Shown: piece by piece, positions 45,205 through 55,043 of the stretch
How the letters are laid out: every line of letters begins with the position of its first letter
Position numbering within the stretch: position 1 is the first letter of the stretch
Assembly (NCBI GenBank): GCA_001972305.1
Contig: BDDD01001450.1
Location: 124,001 to 188,000, forward strand
Reading direction: 5' to 3'
Length of the DNA: 64,000 nucleotides
From: Cephalotus follicularis
Lineage: Eukaryota > Streptophyta > Magnoliopsida > Oxalidales > Cephalotaceae
Translations under genes and position numbers: made by a program
The notes under the pieces: generated by a model
What the model was told of the DNA's origin: nothing
The model's database searches: none
The model's input: only the letters and a program-made list of their open reading frames with translations

Positions 45205-46864
45205 GGGTCGATTTGCCCTGAGCGTAGCACGCTTAACCTTGGAGTTTGCACTAACTCCTCAGCCAATCCATCAAAAGGGACAATACCGTGATGGCCCATA
45301 TAGAAACGCAGATGTATGGGCACTGTATGTTCTGCGTGGAACAAAAGTGGACAATTTCTCATTTGGTCAAGGATTGGGTCGTTACAATTTATCACGGTTT
45401 GGGTACGTGTTTCTAATGAAACACAAATCTGAATCCTTTCAGAGGTTTAAGGAATTCATATTAGAAGTAGAGAAGCAAACATTTATGCCCATTAAAACAC
45501 TTTGGTCAGACCGAGGGGGCGAATACCTGTCTGCTGAATTCTAGGGTTATTTGAGAGATAATGGAATTCTCTCTCAGTGGACACCTCGAGGAACACCACA
45601 GCAAAATGGTGTGTCTGAACGGAGGAATCGGACCTTCATGAATATTGTCCGGTCCATGATGTCTTTTGCTGATCTTCTGATATCTTTCTGGGGTTATTCG
45701 CTGCAGTCGGCAACTTACATCCTAAACCGGATTCCTTCCAAATCCATCCCCTCCATACCTTACAAGGTATTTAAAGGGAGGAAATCCAGCCTAAACCATT
45801 TGAGGGTTTGGGGTTGTCCAGCTTATGTTAGAAGGCAGTGGCCTTCTAAGCTTGAGGTGCGAGTGGATCGCTGTCGGTTTGTGGGCTATCCTAAGGAGAG
45901 CTTAGGATATTATTTTTACCATCCTAGCGAACAAAAGATTTTTGTTTTGTGTACTGCAAATTCCTAGAGAAGGAACACCTGCTTGTAGGAAGAAGTGGGA
46001 GTCAGGTGGAATTGAGGGAGTTACCACAGAGTGAAAGCCCACAGGATGACAAGGAATCAGAGGTGGGACCCTCTAGAGACACTATTGCAGAAGGTTCCCA
46101 ACCTGAGATGGGATCTCAGCTAGGCGCTCCTTAAGTGAGGAGATCAGGCACGGTTTCGACAGTGCTTGAGAGATATGGTTTTCTTGTTGAAGGCACTAAC
46201 AAACCTAACGTCATCGAGGATGACGAGCCTGTAAGCTACCAGGATGTAGTGGGAGGCACTGATTACAAGGCATGGCTGGAAGCCATGAAATCTAAAATGG
46301 ACTCCATGTACGCCAACCAGGTGTGGAACTTGGTAGATGCACCCAAAGGCATAGTCCCTACAGGGTGCAAGTGGATCTTCAAAAAGAAGATAGCCATTGA
46401 TGGAAAGGTTGAGACTTATAAAGCGTGATTGGTCGCGAAAGGGTATAGACAAAGACACGGTGTCGACTATACTGAAACTTTCTCGTCGGCCGCAATGCTT
46501 AAGTCCATTCGGATTTTGCTTGCCATTGCTGCTCATTATGATTATGAGATTTGGAAAACGGATGTCAAGACGACCTTCTTGAACAACTATCTTGAATAGG
46601 ACATTTATACGTCCCAACCCGAGGGGTTCACATCCAAGGAGCATCTGCACAAGGTGTGCAAGCTCAAAATGATCTATTCATGGCCTTATGCAAGAATCCC
46701 ATAGCTGGAACATCCGTTTTGATGAAGCCGTTAAAACATTTGGCTTCATCAAAAACATCGATGAGCCTTGTATCCACAGAAGACAGGATGACCCCGGTGT
46801 TACTTTCTCGGTCACTTGGATGACATATTACTCATAGGGAACAATGTAGGGATGTGTTCACAGA
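45205..46864 (+). pseudogene. pol: Ty1/copia integrase and RT fragment (element P)
   Basis: Copia integrase: RFGYVFLMKHKSESFQRFKEF, TLWSDRGGEYLSAEF (catalytic Asp), WTPRGTPQQNGVSERRNRTF (catalytic Glu) and HLRVWGCPAYV (45400-45830). RT: WLEAMKSKMDSMYANQVWNL, GCKWIFKKKIAIDGKVETYK (46270-46430), [12 protein letters not shown], ending LDDILLIGNN at ~46850. The first 200 bp are scrambled. Stops at 45542, 46132, 46426 and others are present. It is cut at 46864 by Athila K. No LTR is seen, so its relation to the copia element at 6010-10369 is open. Confidence 0.9.
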
Positions 46865-47052
46865 ATTAAGTTTATACCGCAAGTGCACGGATCGTGCAGC
46901 AACGGGTTGAACATAGAGAAACAAGTTCAAACTAATTTTAATTTACTAACCTAGGCGAAGTATGCAGAGATGAAGTTTATTATGCTCACTACTCCAAAAT
47001 TATGGTTGAAAGCATTGAAAATGTAGATAGTAAATAATCTAACTACTGAAAG

Positions 47053-47145
47053 CGTCGACGATGAACGATGTGAAGCGTTAAAAGTGTCGACAGTATGTGT
47101 GAAAACGTATAAAAGCGTTGACGGTAATATGTAAAGCGTCGACAG
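47053..47145. repeat. AAAGCGTCGACAG array in the Athila LTR (left)
   Basis: Six copies (GCGTCGACGA, GCGTTAAAAG, GTGTCGACAG, ACGTATAAAA, GCGTTGACGG, GCGTCGACAG) starting near 47053, 47076, 47085, 47106, 47116 and 47137. The steps of 23, 9, 21, 10 and 21 are close to multiples of 10.5 bp. Some copies are weak. Confidence 0.65.
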
Positions 47146-47944
47146 TATAAATGAAAGCACTGAATTGAAACTATGCTAAGTCACCAGAAATTAATGATGC
47201 AATAACTATGGATTAACATGACGAGAAATATATTTAATAAAATACGTGATATAAAATCGGTTTTAGGGTATAGAAACTGACAATCGATTGTATTGAGAAC
47301 TCACTTACTTGAACGTTAAAACCTTGATAATCAAAAGTTGCTAGGTCAATACATAGTCAGGCAATTGTGACAAATCGTATGAGTAGACATCCATTGATTT
47401 CATGCAACACAATTCATTCAACATGATTCTTATTCAAGGACAAAATGTAAGTGGATTTTAATCAGACATACAAAGTGTGTTTGAAGTCAAAAAATTGAAG
47501 AATAAATCAAAAGTTCAAGGATTTTTATTGATAGAGTTTTTCAATACATCTACGGCGCTGTTCTAACCCTAAAAACCAACGAAAGTTAGCTAGAACAAGC
47601 CATTAAAAATATCCAGAAAAGAGAAGAGAAAGTGTGTGTGGGTGGTCGCTCTCTTGTTTCTTCTTTTCTTTTCTTTTTATACTCTTACAATCATGCATAA
47701 AAAGAGGAAAGAAAATCCACTCAATATTCCTACTTAATTAAAATATTACAAACCAAAAATTTCCTAAAATAAAAGGTCAAACAATCTAGAAAGTTCCATT
47801 AATTGCCGTGTAAAACTTATGCCATTGATTTAGCGTTTCAGTGCCCAAAGCGTCGATGGTTGGTGAACCTCGTTCAATCTTCACCCTTAACCGTTGATGC
47901 TTTGTGTATGAGGTCGGCGGTTTGGCTAAAGCACTGACGCTTTC

Positions 47945-48437
47945 TGTAACACCCCCGATGGTGGGAGCCCTTACAGGTCAAAATACTAAACTGAAACATA
48001 ACGGAATTCTAACAAAGACTGATACGAACGGATGTGGTGGTCTGAAAGCATATCTTATTGAAAACTGATATAAAACAGAATCTGAAATTTTAGACAAAAC
48101 ATAAATAAAGACTAATCATAATCCGATGTCCAAATACAGAATTCGTAACTTGAAATAAAACCAAAGTCTGAAACTGTTTTGCTGAAAACTAATCTGATCC
48201 TACTGAAAAACACAAGAACCAACTCCTAGATGATATTCTGACAATGGATAACTCTTATCACACATTTCCCCCATGCTCCTGAAAACCTGCCGCATAGAAA
48301 CAAAAATGCGGCTGAGCAAACCTCAGTACGGATAAGGAATTAAAACAGTAAACGATAAACAGAATAATTTGAACTTTAAATTCAGTAAGGTAACGTAGTA
48401 AATATTCTTGAAAAGTAAAACAGAATATTTAAAAACA
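47945..48437 (-). repeat. Element F LTR-end piece
   Basis: It begins TGTAACACCCCCG and shares GCTGAGCAAACCTCAGTACG (about 48311-48332) with the other family 1 LTR ends. It joins the integrase code near 48437 without a polypurine tract. Confidence 0.85.
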
Positions 48438-49768
48438 TTCCACCAGAAATTTCGTTTCAAGTCCCTATACATTTTTGTAGAACCTGAATGTATAGAGAAT
48501 GGAGAACTGTGCGCCTCAGATAAAACGGCATCTCTGATAGTAGTATCTGCCGGTACACACAACCGATTACCCAACCAGATCACTCCATGCTCATCGATAC
48601 GGAACTCCGACTGTTTACCATCATCAACATTCTGGACTAAGGCCCAAAGCTCACCATCATCACACTGAGCCGCCTTAATCCGAGATACAAAGGTAGGCTC
48701 TATACTCATATTAGCCATATAACCACCAAAACCCTGAACAAACAAATTCAAATCCAATCGCTCCATATCTGCAATCAGTTGCGGCTGAGCAAACAAAGCC
48801 GCAACACTACCAGAGCTCTTCCTACTCAGAGCATCAGCTACCACATTTGCTTTACCGGGGTAGTACTGAATATTCAAGTCATAGTCCTTCAAAAGCTCCA
48901 ACCATCTTCTCTGACGCATGTTCAACTCCTTTTGCGTGAAGATGTACTTGAGACTCTTGTGATCAGTGAAGACATCACAAGTTTCTCCGTACAAATAGTG
49001 CCTCCAGATCTTTAACGCAAAAACCACAGCTCCTAACTCCAGATCATGCGTAGGGTAATTCACTTCATAAGGCTTCAACTGTCTTGAAGCATAAGCTATC
49101 ACATGACCATGCTGCATAAGAACACATCCCAAACCCTTCTTGGAAGCATCACTGTATATCTGATATCCCCCTGACCCAGACGGTAATCGAAGAATTGGTT
49201 CTGACACCAGACCGTTCTTCAATTTCTCAAAACTTGCTTCCCTTTCTTCGTTCCACACAAACTTGACTCCTTTTCTTAGAAGTTGTGTCAGTGGCAAGGC
49301 TATGGAGGAGAAGCCTTCCACAAATCGTCTATAGTAGCCGGCCAGACCCAAAAAGCTCGTAACTTCCGTTACCGTAGTAGGCCTCGGCCATTTGGTAATA
49401 GCCTCAACCTTTCCAGGATCCACACTAATACCATCTGCTGTAACCACATGGCCTAAAAATGTCACCTACTCCAACCAAAATTCACATTTCGAAAACTTCG
49501 CATAAAGCTGATTTTTCCTCAAAATACCCAGCACTATCCGAAGGTGAGTTTCATGTTCTTCTTCTGACTTGGAATACACAAGAATGTCATCAATGAACAC
49601 GATCACAAACTTGTCCAAGTATTCATGAAATACTCGATTCATCAAATCCATAAAGACTGCCGGTGCATTAGTAAGTCCAAAAGGCATCACTAAAAATTCA
49701 TACTGTTCGTACCGTGTACGAAAAGCAGTCTTAGCTACGTCATCATCTTTCGCCCGTAGCTGATGCAG
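48438..49768 (-). pseudogene. pol: Element F pol piece: RT middle, RNase H, integrase start
   Basis: It starts abruptly at [15 protein letters not shown]. The catalytic FIDD (49586-49597) is intact, but the RT N-terminal third is missing. One TAG (near 49466) splits it from a 370-codon frame holding [49 protein letters not shown] and the integrase finger start [18 protein letters not shown]. It then runs into LTR sequence. It is the best preserved family 1 RNase H here. Confidence 0.9.
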
Positions 49769-50187
49769 AGTTTTAATTGTCAAAATCATCATATTAGGAC
49801 ATTACTATAAAGATCAAACGCGTCTATTACTTAAGGAAAATCGGATTGCCACAAAAAGGAAAGAAATCAGCCTTCCAAAAACGCTGTCACAGACCAAACT
49901 GATATGGAAACCCGATCAAAGCGTCGACAGTTTACTTAAAGCGTCGACGGTTAAGCACTTAATTACAAAACGCGTCGAAAACACACGTTTAGGCGTAGAC
50001 TTGCCACACCACAGCCAAAGCGTCGGCGATTCTAAAGAGAGCGTCAGCGCTATGTGCCCAGAAAACAAAATAAAAGGAATTCAAACCAAAAATCAAATGG
50101 GTTCACAAACCATAGCATAAGTCAAAAATAATATGATCTCAAACAATAATCATACAAACATGTCAATATAGAAAACGGGTTATTACA
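49769..50187 (-). repeat. Element F LTR-front piece with motif array
   Basis: On the element's strand it begins TGTAATAACCCG at 50187. It carries GCGTCGAC-type copies at 49922, 49942, 49972, 50021 and 50040 (first step 20 bp). This front differs from the element A LTR front, so the F family may be a separate subfamily carrying the GCGTCGACGC flavour. Confidence 0.75.
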
Positions 50188-50542
50188 CTTTCCTTGAAAG
50201 CGTCGCTGCTTAAAGTGTATCATACAATTGTTGTCTTCTCTGTACCAAAGCGCTGATGTTTTCCTCTTAACCGATGGCATTTTGCTCATTAAGCTCTGAC
50301 GATTTCCCTGTGACCGTCAACGGTATGCACATTGGCTATGGAGCAGACTTGAGGTGTTGGCCGGCAGAGCAAACTACGAAGTGTAGACTTGTAGAGGAAA
50401 CTTGTGGTGTTAGCCGGCAGAGCAGACTACGAAATGCAGACTTGTAGAGCAGAGCATGGGATATTGATAGCGAACAAAACTAGACTTGGCGTATTGAGAA
50501 GAGCAGACCATGAAGTCAAAGCAAATGTGTAAAGGCTCAAAG

Positions 50543-50613
50543 CGTCGATGCTTACAAAAAGACCGTCAGCGCTTTACATATAAGCGTCGACACTTTGGTA
50601 TAACTCATCGACG
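50543..50613. repeat. 21-bp-phased GCGTCGACGC array in the Athila LTR (right)
   Basis: Four copies starting at 50543, 50564, 50585 and 50606, each step exactly 21 bp: GCGTCGATGC, CCGTCAGCGC, GCGTCGACAC and TCATCGACGC. More scattered copies lie at 50197-50325. It is the same motif as in the copia and Tekay-like LTRs. Confidence 0.85.
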
Positions 50614-50826
50614 CTTTATCTCTTTATTGCAATATGCAGAAACTTAGTCAATTTCTAAAGCTTTAATCTTCTTGTCTAATTTTTCACCAATTAGACTAGC
50701 ATTAATGTATTTTTATCATTTTGCCCCTGTACCTAAAAATTAATAAAACACAACCTCAGTAGTATGTTCGAAGCATAAAAATATAATAAATAGGTCCTTA
50801 AAAATAACATATTTTTATGCCTATCA

Positions 50827-50840
50827 AATACCCTCATACT
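50827..50840 (-). promoter_or_regulatory. Athila K polypurine tract
   Basis: On the element's strand AGTATGAGGGTATT directly precedes the LTR start TGATAGGC. Similar purine runs on this strand lie at 51087-51097 and 51836-51850, and could be extra tracts. Confidence 0.65.
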
Positions 50841-51950
50841 TAGACATTGCTTGTCCTCAAGCAAATGAAACGAAAAACTAAAATAAGTATACAAAACAAA
50901 AACCATAACTCACTTTCGTAGGAATCACGGTTGCACTTAGCATGTGCAACAAGCCTTTAAACCCCTAAGTTTCCCTAGTAGATGAGTTGTGTGTTGTGAG
51001 TGTTTTTAAGGAATAAACACACAAAATTCAGTTCATCATAACTTTGTTAATAGGTAAAATGTATCTCCACTTAAAAATTTTTATGCACCCCCATACTTGA
51101 ATTTTATTATCTTCCTCCAAGTTCTAGAATCATCGCACATCTCAGTTAAAGAGCTTTACCAAATTATCTGTTTATCCATACTATTTTCTGATCAAGATAT
51201 GAATTCTCAGTTACATGAAATCCTACTTTGGAGTCAGACAAAGAACTTTAACACACACACACACACACACACACACAAATATATTATCGAACTCATTCCT
51301 TCACTTCTGTTGGTTTGAATGACATGGATGGTGCATACAACAGACACCCAAATTACTAAGTAGCTTCTGATTTCCCAATAATTTGCACATGAGATCAATG
51401 AACATTTTACCCACATAAACCGTGCAATACCTTTAGTCTCTTAAGCTTTCTATAAGAACCATGTAACGAGCTTTGGACCAAATACTCAGCCAGTTGGTTT
51501 TAAGAAACTAGGTGTAGAACACCCCTAAGGCTTACTTGAATTGAATAGGCTATAGACCAAGACCGAATTTAACAAATAAAATGTTTTGTTTTCTTCTTTT
51601 TTTATATGCAAGAACATACATTCTTTGTACTAACTCCTTACTAATATCTATGAAACTTTGAAGACACACAAGATCGGTCTTTTTTTTTATCACAAACTTC
51701 TACCTTGATATGTATTCCTTTTCCTTTCCTTGAAAACAAAATTTTTATTATTTCTCCTATGGGGTTTCTAATATCTTTAAGTACATCAACATTTACTCCT
51801 ACTTTCAAAATTAAAATGAACTTTGGTACTAAACAATCCCCCCCCATACTGAGACCTTGCATTGTCCACGATGCACTAAAAATCAACTATAAAAGTAACA
51901 ACGAATGATCAAAGAAATATATGTGAAACAATGCAATAAAAGAACAATAG
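50841..51950 (-). other. Athila K noncoding region between integrase and LTR
   Basis: About 1.1 kb, AT-rich, with an (AC)13 microsatellite at 51251-51277. Athila elements often carry an env-like gene here. I see only short frames (for example 51641-51886, 81 codons) and no recognisable protein. Confidence 0.6.
51251..51277. repeat. (AC)n microsatellite
   Basis: Thirteen AC dinucleotides within the Athila 3' noncoding region. Confidence 0.95.
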
Positions 51951-53160
51951 GGGTAGGGTTTACCGAATATGATCTTGTAGACTTTGAATAAAGAGGCTCA
52001 TGAAGGTCCGTCGCCTCTTCCACTGGTCCAGCTGGAAACCCAAGAAACTTCTTTAACCACTGCTCGTTCACCTTGAATGCATCCTCAGAACCTGGCTTAA
52101 CAATCTCAAAAACACCATGTGAGAAAATAGTTTGAACAATATAAGGACCTTCCCAACAGGATCTCAGTTTTCCAGGAAACATGTGTAACCGGGAATTCTA
52201 CAAAACAACCTTGTCACTGACTTCAAAAGTTTTCCTAAAAATCCACGCATCATGAAAGGCTTTGGTTTTTTCTTTGGATATTTTACCATTGTCATATGCA
52301 TCATTTCGAATTTCCTCCAACTCAGAGAGTTGGAGACTATGATGAATACCCACACTAGAACGATCAAAATTAAATTGCTTAATGGCCCAAAAGGCCCGAT
52401 GTTCCAATTCCACAGGAAGATGACATGCTTTACCGTACACAATCTGGTAAGGAGATTGACCAAGGTCAGTCTTGAAGGTTGTCTGATAAGCCCAAAGAGC
52501 ATCCACAAGTCAAGTGGACCAAGCCTTTTTGCTAGGGTTGACTATTTTTTCAAGGATTTGCTTAATTTGGTGATTAGATATCTCAACTTGCCCACTAGTT
52601 TGAGGATGGTAAGGTGTGGCAAGTTTGTGAGTGATCCCATGTCTTTTCACGAGGGCCTCAAAAGACCGATTGCAGAAATTGGTACCCCTATCACTGATGA
52701 TGGCTCGTGGGGTACCAAACCTAGAAAAGATATATTCCTTGAGGAACTTGACAACCACAGAGTTGTATTTGGTTCGACAAGGAATCCCCGCAATCCACTT
52801 AGACATAGTCAACAGCCATAAGGATATATAAATTCCCAAGCGAGTTGGGAAAAGGACCCATGAAATCAATGTCCCAAACATCACAAATTTCCACAGTCAA
52901 AATTGGAGTCAAATGCATCATATTCCTCTTGGTCACACGGCCTAAAGATTGACATGAAGCACAAGCCCTACAGTACTTGCAAGCATCTTTGAAAAAACTC
53001 GGCCAATAAAATCCACATTGTAAAACTTTGGCCGCTGTCTTAGTTGGGCCAAAATGGCCACAACAAGATTGATCATGAAAAAAAGACAATATTGAACGAT
53101 ACTCATGATCAGGAACACAACTTCTCACAATATGATCAGGACACGCTTTGAACAGATAAG
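51951..53160 (-). pseudogene. pol: Athila K integrase
   Basis: Zinc finger HDQSCCGHFGPTKTAAKVL with CKYCRACASCQ (53060-52960), first catalytic region DVWDIDFMGPFP (about 52860), ISDRGTNFCNRSFEALV (52660-52720), TPYHPQTSGQVEISNHQI with the catalytic Glu equivalent, [20 protein letters not shown] (52390-52450) and the C-terminal LRSCWEGPYIV, ending near 51955. Two frameshifts (about 52510 and 52190) and an internal deletion near 52790 break it. Homologous to 29605-30352. Confidence 0.9.
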
Positions 53161-55043
53161 GGTAATCCCAACAGAAATGTTTGTCTTGAGAAAGAAAACG
53201 ATACTTATCTTAAGCAGACCACTCTGATGGTACGATCCCATAACTAGATAATTCACTTTGTCCGCATACCATGGTTCACTCTCTACACGCATAAGTTGCT
53301 CATCAGGAAAATTTTAGTTAATAGGACCCTTGATCTAGGGTGCGTTGGAGAGACGCGACAAATGGTCTACCACCAAATTCTTAGTCCCTTTCTTGTCCAT
53401 GATTTCAACGTCAAACTTTTGAAGTAGCAACACCCAATTGATGAGACGCGCTTTCGCATCCTTTTTGCCCACTAGATACCGAATCACAACATGATCAGTA
53501 TAAACAATGACGTGTGATCCTAGTAAATACGATCGGAATTTTTTGAGTGCGAAGACTACCGGTAAAATCTCCTTCTCAGTAGTTGTGTAATTCAGTTGCG
53601 CATCTTAAAGGGTGTCCTACTGGCATATTAGATGATGTGTGGCAATCTATTGATCCTCTACCCGAGAATGACTCCTATTGTACTGTCAGAAGCATCACAC
53701 ATGATTTCAAAAGGCTCAGACCAGATTGGTCCGTGAATGATAAGAGTAGAGGTGAGCTCCTTCTTTAAGTCATCAAAAGCATCTCAGCACTGTTCAGAGA
53801 AAACAAACTCTTGATCCTTCGCTTGAAGCGATGTCAAGGGTCGCGCCACCAAACTAAAATCTTTGATAAATCTTCGGTAAAAACCTGTGTGCCCAAGGAA
53901 TGCTCGGATGTCCTTCACATTTCAACGTGGAGGCAAATGTTTGATGACTTCTACTTTAGCCTTATCCACTTGAATTCCCTCCTTAGACACTACATGTCTG
54001 AGAATAATCCCCTCATTCACCATGAAATTGCACTTTTCCCAATTAAGCACCAAATTCTTCTCCTTCTTTCAAGTACCAATTTCAGATGATAAAGGCACTC
54101 AGAGAAGGTAGAACCATGCACCGAAAATCATCCATAAATACTTCAAGAAAGTCCTCCATCGTATCAGAGAAGATACTAATCATGCTCCTCTGAAAAGTCG
54201 CAGGAGCATTGCAGAGGCCAAAAGGCTTGCGTCGATAAGGAAAAGTTCCAAAAGGGCATGTGAAGGTAGTCTTCTCTTGATCTTCCGGGGCGATGAAAAT
54301 TTGATTATATCCGGAGTATCCATCGAGAAAACAGTAATAATCATGGCCAGCCAGCCTATCCAACATTTGATCAATAAAAGAAAGGCAAAATGATCCTTCC
54401 AGGTGGCGGTATTCAACTTACGGTAGTCGATGCACGCCCTCCATCATGTTTGGACCTTAATCGGGATTAAATCATTGGTTGAGGATTGCACTACCGTGAC
54501 TGTAGATTTCTTTGGAACTACGTGGACTGGACTCACCCATTGACTATCTGAGATAGGATAAATGATCCCATTTTCCAGCCACTTCAAAATTTCCTTTTGG
54601 ATAGCTTCCTTCATCATAGGGTTTGCCCTTGTTTGAGGTTCTCTAGAAGGTTTGGATCCTTCTATGAGATGTATATGGTGCTGTCAAATAGAAGGACTGA
54701 TTCCCTTGATGTTAGCCATCGTCCAATCGATTGCCTCCTTATTTTCGTTTAGTAAGTGAATAACTTTATATTCCTGACTTACAGTGAGATTAGAGAACAA
54801 CAGAATAGAGGAGTTTGATTTCACCTAAGAATGAATACTACAAAGTATAGGGCAATTCCTTCAATTCTAGTTTTCGAGGCTCATCTATGAATGGTTTATG
54901 TAGAAATGTGGACAAGGGGCCTGTGGGTTCTAATGGTTTCATACTAAACACATTAAAGAAATCTTCTCCTTCTACATCCTCTAACTCCCGCGTACACTCA
55001 TTGAAGTTTCTGTCAAAGTCAATGTCAAAGACCGTATCGATAG
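53161..55043 (-). pseudogene. pol: Athila K reverse transcriptase and RNase H
   Basis: The RT palm is legible: a WVSPVHVVPKK-like block near 54530, FLDGYSGYNQIFIAPEDQ (54250-54330), PFGLCNAPATFQRSM (about 54185-54225) and the catalytic FMDD (54127-54138). The rest of the RT and RNase H, down to ~53161, is frameshifted (motifs near 53900-53990 and 53400-53560). Element L interrupts the upstream part at 55044. Inactive. Confidence 0.87.

Larger units (their letters stand above)
47945..50187 (-). mobile_element. Miniature gypsy element F, LTR-front + pol piece + LTR-end
   Basis: 2,243 bp between exact 5-bp duplications CTTTC (47940-47944 and 50188-50192), inside the Athila LTR. On its own strand: TGTAATAACC and ~420 bp of LTR front; then, without gag, RT middle to integrase zinc finger (49768-48438); then ~490 bp of LTR end closing with GGGGGTGTTACA. 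The outer ends are authentic LTR ends, so this is a true insertion that is internally deleted or was mobilised as a deleted form. Confidence 0.9.
46865..50826 (-). repeat. Athila K 3' LTR (split by element F)
   Basis: On the element's strand it starts TGATAGGCATAAAAATATG (50826) and ends TTCTGTGAACA (46865). It is about 1.7 kb after removing F and one CTTTC. It contains GTCGAC-core motif copies near both ends (47053-47145, 47830-47944, 50193-50613) and a pyrimidine tract near 47655-47680. It resembles 28897-29604. The start is set by the adjoining polypurine tract. Confidence 0.8.
46865..55043 (-). mobile_element. Athila-type gypsy element K (minus), nested host of F and L
   Basis: Minus-strand order from the right: RT and RNase H (55043-53161), integrase (to ~51951), a 1.1-kb noncoding stretch, polypurine tract, and 3' LTR (50826-46865) with miniature element F inside. 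It sits in copia P; GGATG (46860-46864) would be its left target duplication. Its gag and 5' LTR are not visible because element L interrupts it at 55044. No env-like frame is visible between the integrase and the LTR. Confidence 0.85.
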
